From Bactericera cockerelli (taxonomy: Eukaryota > Arthropoda > Insecta > Hemiptera > Triozidae), in the NCBI GenBank assembly GCA_024516035.1, contig CM044966.1:23309983-23373982 (forward strand): a stretch of DNA of 64,000 bases. Reading direction: 5' to 3'. Under the pieces are notes generated by a model. It saw only the letters and a program-made list of their open reading frames with translations. It was not told the DNA's origin and made no database searches. The position numbers and the translations under genes were made by a program. Shown one piece after another: positions 12,722-25,400 of the stretch (position 1 is the first letter of the stretch; every line of letters begins with the position of its first letter).

Positions 12722-13217
12722 ACATAAACCTTATATTTCTTGGGTGAGTTGTTGTCGTCCACATAGACCCTGACTACCTCCCCGGAGTACTACCTCATAA
12801 ACCTTCTATTTCTTGGGCAAGTTGTTGTAGTCCACATAGACCCTGACTTCCTCCCCGGAGCACTTCCTCATAAATCTTCTATTTATTGGGCGAGTTGTTG
12901 TAGTAAACATAGACCCTGACTTCCTCCCCGGAGTACTTCTTCATTCTATTTCTTGGGCGAGTTGTTGTAGTCCACATAGACCCTGACGACCTCCCCGGAG
13001 TACTTCCTCATTCTATTTCTTGGGCGAGTTGTTGTAGTCCACATAGACCCTGACTTCCTCCCCGGAGTACTTCCTCATAAAAACCTTCTATTTATTGGGC
13101 GAGTTGTTGTAGTCCACGTAGACCCTGACTTCCTCCCCGGAGCACTTCTTCATTCTATTTCTTGGGCGAGTTGTTGTAGTCCACATAGACCCTGACGACC
13201 TCCCCCGAGTACTTCCT
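12722..13217 (-). repeat. Seven-copy array of the gene's last codons and stop
   Basis: Units of 66-75 bp, each the complement of CTTGGGCGAGTTGTTGTAG and flanks, i.e. a copy of the coding end (…[13 protein letters not shown] and TAG). Only the highest-coordinate copy joins the open frame; the six others form the 3' UTR. In two copies (hexamers at 12882-12887 and 13091-13096) a single change turns AAGAAATAG into AATAAATAG, creating a poly(A) signal. Confidence 0.92.
13091..13096 (-). terminator. Candidate poly(A) signal made by a repeat copy
   Basis: AATAAA on the minus strand 59 bases after the stop codon, inside repeat copy 6 of the 3' array. Another AATAAA outside the array lies at 12675-12680. 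Confidence 0.45.
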
Positions 13218-13420
13218 CTGAGAGGGCATGAAGTAGAAGTCTGGCTGGAGCTGTCCTCCCCCACTGGACCTGTCGCCCCTGTCGCCCCTGTCTCGCGTGT
13301 CGCCCCCCGGCTGCTGCAGGGACTTGCTGGGCCGCTGGTGGGTGTAGTAGCCGCCCGCCGGGTGAGATGCTAGCTCGTGGTGGCGGGGCGAGACTTGACG
13401 AGGCAGCGAGTAGGTGTTGC
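13155..13420 (-). CDS. Exon 20: long cytoplasmic tail, C-terminus and stop
   Basis: Acceptor CCCCCCAG. Encodes [20 protein letters not shown] through Gly/Arg/Asp-rich sequence to [20 protein letters not shown] and DYNNSPKK, then TAG. The last ~65 bases are present in six further copies immediately downstream, which fixes the stop used here as the first of seven similar stops. Confidence 0.88.
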
Positions 13421-16400
13421 CTGGGGGGGAGTAGAATATAATCAAGTGATTACTATTATTAACTATTAGTCTGGCTGGGGGACATTAAACAGGGAGAAGA
13501 CCAGTGTCTCACTAGAGGACTATAAACAGAGAACTGACTAGCCAACCCTTACAAGCCAGGCTAGCTTGCAGTATCCTAAGGGTTTAATGGCTTATAAAGA
13601 AAAGTCCAAGTCCTCATGATGGTTCATCGCACAAAGAAATATGTGGTTCAGGACGAGCCAACTTTGAAATAAAGTTGGCTGGAGACCATCACGCACCCCT
13701 CAAGCTGTAGCCAAGCTGGCTACAACAACAACAACAACATTAACTGTAGACGTTAAGCACTCGCTTGCCATGCGGAAGGTCCTGGGTTCGAACCCCGGCG
13801 CCGACAAAAATTTGTATTCAAAATTTGGTTACAGTTGTTTGTAAGGGATACCTTCCGGTGCGCTCGTGTTGACCCAGCACCTAAATGGGAAGTATTGTGT
13901 CACTTCTCGCCCATCAGAGGGGAGGCATACTACGGGATGGGCAGGCTACAACACAGACCACAAGCGTCTACAGTAGCTCCTGTTTCATGGCTACGAAACA
14001 AAAAAAGGCTGTGAAACACTCATCTTAAAAAAAAAAAACTATATTGATATACAAGAATAAGAGCAAATAAGGTCAGACCAGCTGTTCAGGTATGTTCTGA
14101 GATATATATTTACATCTAGTAAAAAATGTCATATTGAGAAGGTTGATCCTCTGATCGCAAGAAAACGTACAAACCAGCTGCACACACTAATTTTGTAATT
14201 TTTGTAATTTGTAAATATTTGACATCTTTATTTATTAAATAATACATAGACAGCATATAGGTAGAAACATAGAAATATAGACAGTATGGATTCCAAGTTC
14301 TAACTTATGATAGATAATATACAATAAAAGATTGAATAAATATGAAAATTAGGACCTATTTATTATTTTTGCCTATAATGTTAATGGAATTGCCTTCTAC
14401 TCACACTAAGAGATTAGAATCTCTTGTTTTGTGAGTAAGGGTTGTGTTATCAGCCTAGAAAGGTGTAAAAGAATAATTACAATTGAAAAAATAAAAATAA
14501 TAATAAAACTAACAATTAACCTCATCTATGACATACCTGGCGTGCGTCGCTGCAGTGATCGTGTGTCAGCGTAGTGGGGAGGGGGCGGAGCTTGATGATG
14601 AGGGGGAGGGGGTGACTGGGCGTACTTGGAGGGGGTCATCTTCACCGAGAGGGGCATGGTAGAGCGTGAGGAGGAGCCTGTGAAAGGGGAGGAGTCTCAG
14701 AGTAAGAATATAAATAGAGGTAAGAATATAACTAAACATATTATTTTCTGTGAAGTGCGTAAAAATTATATTGTTCTACCTCAATCAGTTCTCTTCATCA
14801 TGGGGTGGCGTCATCCTGAACGATGGTAGCCAGACAATGGAGGAATGACTCAGCACTTCTACCACTGTCTATACAAGGAGGCTAATAATTGACAAGGGCC
14901 CCCAGAACCAAGCCAATGCTGGTCTACCTTCACAAAATTACAGAGTCCACTATCAATATGTTGATAATTAAAGGTGTTTGTATTTCTTGTGATACAATTT
15001 TTTTGGAGAACTTTGTCGCTTAGTCTCGCTGGTGGATAGGAGGTATACAATAAAGCCAGTTTGAATAGTTGTGACATCACGAAAGTGATTAATACAAATT
15101 AATATACAGGGTGTCCCGTATACAGATGCAAATATTTTGAGGGTAGGTTCAGCCCACCGTGGACTTGCATATGAGCGAAACTTGCAGTGGGGCATTTTGC
15201 TTCGTTAAAGAGTTATGGCCAAATTCCTGTTTTTCCCACAGGTCTAGAGGTCACTTAGATCGATGCACGTTTTTAAAGAAATGGTAGCCAGTAAGTAATT
15301 TTTGACTTCATGTATGGATAGTCATGCATATTTCCCTTGAAATGCAGTTGGTTGCATGAAAAAATATTGAAAGACCAGAGAGATATTTAATCATAAGTTC
15401 AATATTTTTCTAAAATTCGATTTTTCCCTGTTTTCCCTTTCGTGAATTTAGAGTACTTCTACAATTGCAATTCTGCGTATCACTAGGTAAAAAAATACTC
15501 TATTATGTTTAGTTTTATTAAAAAGAAAGCTTATTTATATTACTTTAAAGATCATGGAACGCAGTACACACAAAGCTCAAAAAACACTTCTGAATCATGA
15601 TGGAAAATTCAAAGTTGGCTGAATTTTAACAGAAATGGCGCGTAATTTGAGGTATAAATACACTGCTCTGGGATGTTTAACAGAGGGAAATTGATCATTC
15701 ACAGTGGTCGGTCGGTGTGAACTTTTATGTGAATGGGGTTACGGAATCACAGGGTTATCATGAGGAAAAATGAGAGAGGCTGCAACGAAAGCAGCAACCA
15801 GTGGTGTAATTATGGAAAAAGAATACACATGGAGAAAGACTCTGCGCTACCAACAAAAATTATGATTTTATTTTTAGAAGTAAAATTAAAAATATCATTT
15901 TTGTATTTATCACAATCATGATATCAAAAACATAACAAATAGTGCCGAAAATTAACCTTGGGTAAAACTCGAACATCCAACCTTAAGGTTACTATTATTA
16001 TTAATACTTTATTTTTATTTTATAAACAATTGGACCAAGCTTTATTTACATTTTTTTTTTACAATGAACATGGTAACAATTTGTGAAATAAATATAAACA
16101 AAGACTGATCAAGGGTGGTGATACAGTGATACATGTTTGTAGTTTATTGATAAACTACAAACATGATACATTCTGCAACACAGGACATGAAATGAAAAGA
16201 ACCCAAAAGAATATGTAGCGAACCAAGGGCGAGGTTTAAAGCTTGTGGCTTTCTCTTCCACCGAACAAATTGATCGCCTTGTTATTTTAACTATTAGATT
16301 TGATTGATATAGTTGGTTAATAGAACTAATTGTACTCAGAAAATTTTCATTTATAACTTGCAGTTGGCACAAAAATAGTCACACAGACCGCTTCAGGCAT

Positions 16401-19400
16401 CGAGTGTTCTTCAAAATGCAATAGCGCCCAGATTCAAAATTTGAAAGATGTGTTTCTCTCCTTCTGGTGCCGTTTGATAAGGCGTATCTCATTCGTTCCT
16501 TCACGCGTCTGAAAGAACTTTGTATTTATTGAAACAAAATAGCAAAGGGTATTTTTTTACCTAGTGATACGCAGAATTGCAATTGTAGAAGTACTCTAAA
16601 TTCACGAAAGGGAAAGCAGGGAAAAATCGAATTTTAGAAAAATATTGAACTTATGATTAAATATCTCTCTGGTCTTTCAATATTTTTTCATGCAACCAAC
16701 TGCATTTCAAGGGAAATATGCATGACTATCCATACATGAAGTCAAAAATTACTTACTGGCTACCATTTCTTTAAAAACGTGCATCGATCTAAGTGACCTC
16801 TAGACCTGTGGGAAAAACAGGGATTTGGCCATAACTCTTTAACGAAGCAAAATGCCCCATTGCAAGTTTCGCTCATATGATAGTCCACGGTGGGCTGAAC
16901 CTACCCTCAAAATATTTGCATCTGTATACGGGACACCCTGTAGAATAGAATAGAAATGTTTTATTGTAATCTTATCTTACAAATTATTAATACAAATATG
17001 ATAATGATAACTGAACCAAACAATTTCCTCACCGTTTGCTCCAGACAGGGAGTGGTGGTTCTTCTCCTCGTAAGGTTCATAGCCATAGTTGGTGTTGGCG
17101 GCGATGTTCGTGTTGGAGCTGGAGTAGTCTTTCCATGCAGAGTGAGGCACCATGTTGTGTTCCTGGAGAGAAGGAGATTGGTTTATATGAATGGTTAAGT
17201 GGCAGAGAATGCCTAAGGCATTAACTTCGCCCCGGATTACAAAACATTTGTAATTAAAATTTAATATTGATATTTATTATTATTTTTTTCTTTGTACATA
17301 CTTCTAAGTTTTTTTTTTAAATTATTGTTATTAATTCTTTGTTGATGATTGTTTTGTAAAAATAAATAAAGTGTAAATAAATAAATAAAATAAATAAATG
17401 GCATGATGGTTGCTACATGCAAGATATGATAAACCAGTTAAGATTGAACTGTGCGAAGAAAATGGCAAAGTGTATCAAGGGATATTTCAAAAATTCAAAG
17501 CAAAAAATGAGTTTTTCCATTGTTCAAAATACACATCCTATGCTTTTTTACTTCAATATCACTTTAACAAGGTGGGTTTTTGGTGGGTGGATATCCCACA
17601 CCACAGGTCAGGATGGACCTGGGTGTTTTTAAAAGATTTTTTCCTGCCTTCAACCAAAAAAATATATATATATATATATATATATATCATTTTCATAATA
17701 GATCATGAAAAATTCTGGTTACACAGATCAAAAGAGCTCATCAAGCTCAGTACGAATCCACTGATAACTAATTTTATTTTCTTCCCCTTAATACATTTTG
17801 TCATCTACTCAAGTACCTATTGATAATAAAAAAGAACTTTTAGAAGATCGTTTGTACATATTCTATGATTGATATAGTTACTCTTAGCTATTTATTTATT
17901 CAATACATGTTTGTACATTGGTGCAGCAGAGTAAATTTGTGGCAAACATTCATAGAAAATATTCAAGTTTTATATAAATATCTAATCAAAGAACGATTCT
18001 AAAAAGCAAAGAAAGCTTCAAAACTACGTGCTGGGATCTTCACTCTTTCTTAATAATAAGTACCAAATTCAAGGTCAATTAACATGAACTTTTGTCGTGA
18101 CAACTACTATAAAAAGAGAAAATATTCTTTATCCTGAATAATATATTCGATTGTCAAGAATAATAATATATGTCAAGTACCTGTTTGAATACAATGTTAA
18201 AGCACCTAATTAAAAAAAAAAAAAAAAAATGTCAATTATTGTAGTTTCCAAAATTTATGAAAGATCTCTAAAACACAGTAATAAATTAAATTGCAAATCC
18301 AATGAAATTTTACTGGGAGTACCATAATTTACTTTTAAATAATATATAATAAATTTATATTTCTACACCTGTAAGAGAAACAAAAAGTTATAAAACAAAT
18401 GGCATACATTATGAGAGTTTACAAAATCGGTAAAATATGTACAGTACAAATTATGAATATAGAAAAAAAACATTGGGCCCCAATATCAATCCGGACATCC
18501 CATGCAAAAAAATGTTGTAAAATTTTCAATTTCAAATCTTGGAAGAAGAAAAAAAAAAAACATTTCAAGTTAAAAGGAAAAAGATTTGTGCAAATTAAAA
18601 AAGTTATGAGTATAGGAAAGAGATTGGAAAAAAGAACCGAGCTTTTGGTTGAAAGAAATGTTTTATATGCAAAAAAAACCTCTGTATGTATGGTCAATTT
18701 GGATACCTTGATATTCATCCATTTAAAATTACGAAAAAGAAGCAAAAAATGGAACCAAAATGCAAATCAGTAAAGATTAAATAGAGTTAAAATATGTAAA
18801 TTGAGGTTTGAAGAAGCGTGCGTTAGAAATTAATAAATTAAGGAGAAGGCTGTGCAAAAGATTTTTTGTGTGTAAGATAAAGCTTTAGGGAGCAGATATT
18901 CTTGTCGTATGTAATATCAAACCCAAGGAATGTGTTAAATTAAAGACTTTGGGTTTCTGATGATTAGGAAATCAGTTTTTGCAATTGTATCGACCTCAAC
19001 AAACGTATCCAAATTTCGTATGTACAAACCATACAGACCAAAATGTTATTAGAAAAGATAGTAGAGAAAAAGAATTCTGGATTCACTCACCAATTAAATA
19101 AATTGAATTTAGGAGACGAATTGTAAATTGTGGTTAAAGAAACGGTAGATTTAACTTTATCTTGTCAAGTTGAGAGAACACCGAAAAAGGATTCACAGAA
19201 AAGTAATTTTAATTAAATTAAGTTATAGACACGTTAAAAGAATATTTTATTTTTTATTTTACAAATTCAACTTTGGCAGTTTATGTTAAGTTTAAGTTAT
19301 TTAATCTAATAAATACAGTTTTATAAAATGTTATAATTCTTAACTATTCAAAGCAACTAATGGTACTTTTTTAATGGTAACTCTTAAATTATTTACTTTT

Positions 19401-22400
19401 TGGTAACATAAAATAATAGCATCACGGAAATTAAAACAGAGTTTGGATTAAGTTATTTTTGAAGGTACCTATTTTAATTTTAACTGGCTGTAGCGATAAC
19501 CAAATATTTTATTTTGATTTATTTATTTACGAGTATTATTTAGTATTCTTTATTGAAACTTTTAAATTGCATTGCAATCAATATCCATTTAAAACTATTG
19601 ATAATAATCTTTAAGACTAATGAAAATACCTATTAGGGGGGGAATTTCTTAATTTATGATAATTTTTGGCCATTCAAAACAATTTGAATATAATTATATC
19701 TTTTTTATTCTTTCTTTTCTCAACAAAGTGACCATTTCCAAGTTCTTAAATTTATATCTTTGGTGGATAATTTTTTAAACTTATTTAAAATTTGCAAATC
19801 AAATTTAATTTTGAAACGAACTTGTGTATTGATCAATAAAAAGAATGTAAATTCATCAATTTTTAAATTAACTTGTTGGTACATGATAAAATTGAATTCG
19901 GTAGATACTCTTTTCTTCTTTAAATTAATAGTTAATTTTTTTTTTGATGACGAAGTGTTGTTTATTGTATCAAATTTACATTTATCAAAATGAAATCGAC
20001 CTCTTTATTTATGAAATTAATTATTTACGAGTATATTAGAAACAAATTTTGTTTCTTTTTCTAATTAATAGTTGATTTTGTTTTGATGACGAAGTGTTGT
20101 TTATTGTATCAAATTTACATTTATCAAAATGAAATCGACCTCTTTATTTACGAAATTAATTATTTATATTAGAAACGAATTTTGTTTGTTTTTCTTTTAC
20201 AGATATTTTCAGAATCGAAGCGTAGGATCGTGGCGGGGATTGAATTCCGACTGAATGGGGGCCCAATGTCCCCGCGTATAGATATACGCAGCCTGGTGGG
20301 CGCTATAGTCTTCGGGGGGGTATTGGGTGCGGATGGGTACCGAATACACCCTCTGTGGAGAGAAAAAACAAATGGGCGTCGAGAGAAGGAGATAAGAACC
20401 AGGTAGAAAAAGTACACTCTGTACCGTGCACTGGTATTCATGTGTTCGAGGCGCTGGTCTGGTAATCCAGGTAGCGTAAATAAGATAAAAATAACTTTCA
20501 TTTGGTATTTTCGCCACGAAGGCATTCCAATGGTCAGTACAATACAATAAAATACAATATTACAAAAAATAAAAATTACCGAACATAATTTTTACTATTA
20601 TTTTTTCCTTTTTTATGTTTGGTCATTTGACCAATGATGATAGTACTCATCTTTGGTATATGGCGATATTTCCAGCAAGAGATCACTGGTCTTAGTCTTA
20701 AAGTTGCTCGTAGGGATCCGATGGTTCGAATCCCACCCAGTGCATGAATTTATCCTCATTAATTTGAGTTTGTCACCACATAATAATAAGGCTCTGAGGG
20801 TTAGGTGGTAGAAAATGCTTTGAGAATGAACCTCGCCTAGTGGGTACCTTCCACTAAAGAGTGTTAATATTATTGTTTTAATACTATAGAAGTGAATGTG
20901 GAGGAATGAAATGATAAATTTTATTATTAGAAAAGGATAGTGAAAAAATAAAAAGGACAGAAACAAGAAGAACACAAATTTTAAAACTATTCAAGACACC
21001 TTAAACACAAAATGTTCTTGAGTAAAAAGATTAATGTTTTAGCGTGTAACACTTGACATTTATAATGATTAAGAAAAGAATTCAATAAGCAGGAAGCAAG
21101 AAGACATGTGATTCTTTTCATTATGCAAGATATAAAAAAATCTGTTACTTTGAGACAAAAAAGAAACATGATTTTAATTGAAAAAATAACTGTTGAAAAG
21201 AGACAGATGAAAAGTAAGAGATTAACTTAATAATTTTCTATTTTCTTATATAATTGTAATTTTGTACATTTGTGTATCATTTTTTTGTATTATTTTGAAA
21301 ATACTCTACAACTACAAGTTGTGAAATCAAAATTTAGAAAAAAACATTTAAATGATGTATAAAAAATATCTAAACAGTATATAATTATCTCCAGATGGAA
21401 TCTGAAAAGATACACCTACTCGGAGTCGGAAAAAAGATTAAAGTATAAGTATAAGTATAAGTAGTGCTTTATTTAGACTGTCAGCACAAGACAGGTAGTC
21501 CCATTATGCCAACAGTTTAACAAAGCACCTCTTTATTTATTTGAGTATAAATACAATATTATTTATTTGAGTATAAATACAATATACAATTAAAGAGTAC
21601 AAATAAAATAATAGTGTACTAATTTATTGGTCACCAAAAGATTTTCATCTTTTGAAGGTGGGGGTATAGGTATACCCTCATTATTTGTAGAGTGAAGTTT
21701 AATTGTTAAAAGATAAATACATGGAAACTTAAAAAAGAATGTGGTAAAACGCCAACTTATAATATACAATACATATTTCATGTGCAGATAGATGCTTACT
21801 GAAGTTCTTGTACAACAAAAGGTACTGATTGGTCCAAAGTCATATTATTTGAAAATACATTTCATTACTTATTCAACTGTTTTTTAAAATATGAATTACA
21901 ATCAATAGTTAGTTAGTAGACTTTCTGAAATACTTAATTTGAATTTTTCTTAAAGATATGAATTTTCGAATATTTTCAAAGGAAAATTTAAGATCTGACC
22001 CAATCTTGTTAAACAAAATTTGTCTATTATAAATAACAAGTTCTAAAAATATTAAAAAAAAAACAGACATAATACTTCCAAAGTCTATATGTATAGTTGT
22101 ATACCTACTCGGAAATAATAACAAATGAATACCAATAATGAACAATTATACACGTAAATGCAATGGTATTATTGCGTGTGTAATAGTGTATGCATAAAAT
22201 TAATAAATAAATAAACAAGATAAGCAACATTATAAAATTTTAGTGCTTATGAATAACGAGACAAATAAATAATGAAAGTGTAAACGAACCTTGTGCGCAG
22301 ACGGCGGATGTCTCAGCGTTCTGTACAGTGTACACCCGGCTTGAATCAGAGCCACAAACACAAGAGCCGCAATACATCCGAGGACTATGTAGAGTTTTGT

Positions 22401-25400
22401 GGCTGACACAAATATGCCGCCTCCTTCCTTACTTTCCTCAGGCAAAGTGGAAGTTACTGAGAATCAAAGAGGTATAATGGAAATTAATTACAATTTACGA
22501 TGTATTGTTAGGTTATGAAGATGCAATAGATGCATGGAAAATAACAATACAATTTACAATGAATTGCTGGGTTATGAAGATGCATGGAAAAGAGACTGAT
22601 ATGTCATTTGGAAAAAGAAAAAAAAGAAAGGCAGTAATGTTTTCCTATTATTGTCAATGGAAATTTCTTCCACCTAAAAAATATACAATATAATGCTATG
22701 TAGTAGTTTTAATATAACTAGGTAAAGTTTTTTCTGATGTGATTTGAAGCGAAGGAGATACAATCTCTGAAATGGAAGAAGGACAGAGGACAATGCATTA
22801 GAATAACATTTTGAATCTAAGTACTAATGCATTCTGACGATTTGCATACGATATAAGATACAATACAATTAGTGCAAAAGCAGACTTTCAAAAGATTTGT
22901 GACTGACAGAGTGGTTGTTACTGGAAATTAGGGATTGCATATTACTTCTTTTACACAGCAATAAAGTTTCTTTTTCAATTTGTTTGGAAGTGTGTAAAAA
23001 ATCAAGTAAAGTTGGAGTATTGAGAAAAAAAAATCCTTTTTCGTTTGACACTGTTGACTAAGAACTATTCACCCATAACAATTACCGATCAATAGGATCT
23101 AGCGGACATTACTTTAAATCAAATCTACATATTCATACACTCAAACCTTTTTTCTTGATTTGATTGCATTTGTCATTGCCACAGTAAATATAGTACTTAA
23201 ATATTGGAAAAAGTAGCAAGGACTCTGATTGTTAAGCCTCCTCTGTAAATAAATATCATTAAAAAAAAAAAAATATTGGAAATTAAAAAAAAAAAAAAAA
23301 AAATAATAACTCACCATGCACAGGTTCAAACAAGAGGTAAGCGGGGTCCAAAATGAGGTTCCCGATTTTGCCCGCGGTGACCGTAGAGTTGAGAACCTCC
23401 TCCGGGGAAATGTTCGGAACGAGGGCTCGGCCTCTGTCGTTAGTGCTCGGGTCCACTTCTAGGTTCATTCGGGCGATTACGTTTTCATCATCCCTGTTAA
23501 AAGAGAAAATATTCATTATTATCATAGTAACCGTGTCGACTGCTGGATAAAATCTTTTAGATAGGGACCAGTCTGTGAATGTATACATGTAATCTATTAT
23601 TAAAATAAAGAAATTGAATGTTTTTTTTTTTTTTTTTTTTTTAAGTATCATAGTAACCAAGCATTGGTATTCGATGTGGTTGCAGTATTACACTTGTAAT
23701 GTAAACACTTTAGATCCAGCGCATGGTTCGGATCCCACCCAATGGTTGGATTTTTCCTTATCTATTTGACTTTAAGGCAACATAATAATAGCACTCTGCG
23801 GGTTAGGTGGTAGGAATTGGTTTCACTATCAATCTTGCCTAGTGTTTACCTTTATCAAAAGAGTCCAAAGAGTGTTATTATTACGATTGTTGTAAGATTT
23901 AAACTGTCGGCTCAAGTACTGTTATGCAAAACTATATCTTCTTCTGTTTTCAAATCACAAAGGGAAAAAGAATAATTTCTGTTTGAATCTCAGAATAATG
24001 ATACCAGCCTCTACATCTTTTCCTCATCTCACAATATGTACTGTGGCTTTCGGTGGTAAACACTTGAGTGAGTTTGAGTATTTGTGTGAGCTTTAACAGT
24101 TGTGACACCAAAAAAATGATAAACACAAATAATTATGATCATCATCATAGGGTGGCGTCATCGTGAACGATGGTAGTAGACAGTGGAGTAATGACTCAGC
24201 ACTTCTACCACTGTCTTTACAAGGAGGCTAATAATTGACAAGGGCCCCCAGAACCAAGCCAATGCTGGTCTACTCTCTCTGTTTATAGTCCCCCAGCCAG
24301 ACTGCTGGTCTACTCTCTGTTTATAGTCCCCCAGCCAGACTGTTTGTAGTCCCCCAGCCAGACTGTTTGTAGTCCCCCAGCCAGACATAATTATGATAGT
24401 TGCTTTTTTTACAAATGGATTAGGTACAAACAGGTGTGTAAATGGCCTAATAAAATTGTAAAATACAATAAAGTACTCACTTGGTGAGATCGTACACGCT
24501 CATCTTGTGGAAGCCCGGCAGCTTGGCCAGAGCCTTGGTGAACCCACTGCTCACGGTGTTGGCGAGGATGGAGAAATCCTGCGAGCCCTGGGGAGGCAAC
24601 TCGAAGTTCTCCCCCAGCTGGACGAGTTTCACTTCCACGTTGTACTGAAGGCGGGACGGGGTGGGAGCGGCGTTCTGCCAGTCTTCTTCTGTTGGGGAAG
24701 TAAAAAGTTGTTGTATTAGTACACAATATCAAAGGTGACCGACCCTTCACTTCCACGTTGTACTGAAGACGGGACGGGGTGGGAGCGGCGTTCTGCCAGT
24801 CTTCTTCTGTTGGGGAAGTAATATTTTTTTTTTTTTTTTGAGCAACCAATCAATACCTTAATTTATTTCATTTACGAGTGTGGTATCCCGAGACTTTTTT
24901 TTAATGAGGGGATTCAAAGTAATAAATTGTTGTATTAGTACACACAATATCAAAGCTGACCGACTCCAAGTAGCTTGATCGACAAGGTGGCGGACTTGAA
25001 ACCTGAAGATCGGTGGTTTAAGGTCCGTTTTCAGCGTATATTTAGTACATCTAGTTTGAGTACCTATTTGTGATATCACGATTGTTAACAAATATGATAA
25101 CTTTTCAAAACTTTTCAATATCAAAGGTGTTTTTTTTTCTTCAGAAACTGAAGAGTAAAATCCCTGTTTAGAATAGCTCCAATAATATTGTTAAAAGACA
25201 ATAATTTAAAAAGGCTTCACAGTCATCAATAACATTTTGGTCAAATGTTGCTTTCAGTTCAATTGGGCTTGAAGTAATTTACAACTATCTTATAGCAGGC
25301 TACAACTATACTTAAGTGCGCTACTCTTATCTTGTAGCACGCTAGAACTATCTTGTAGCATGCTACAACTTTATTGTAGCTTGCTACAATTTTCTAACAT

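Noticed and set aside
13738..13810. Possible tRNA gene (good B box)
   Set aside because: Second copy with the same non-tRNA body at 63.6-63.8 kb shows it is a SINE.
17410..17823. 137-codon frame
   Set aside because: Crosses an AT microsatellite; no recognisable domain; intronic.
18399..18773. 124-codon Lys-rich frame
   Set aside because: Composition follows A-rich intron DNA; the opposite strand is open too; no domain.
24409..24849. 146-codon minus-strand frame
   Set aside because: Runs through exon 14 in a wrong frame and into its partial duplicate.
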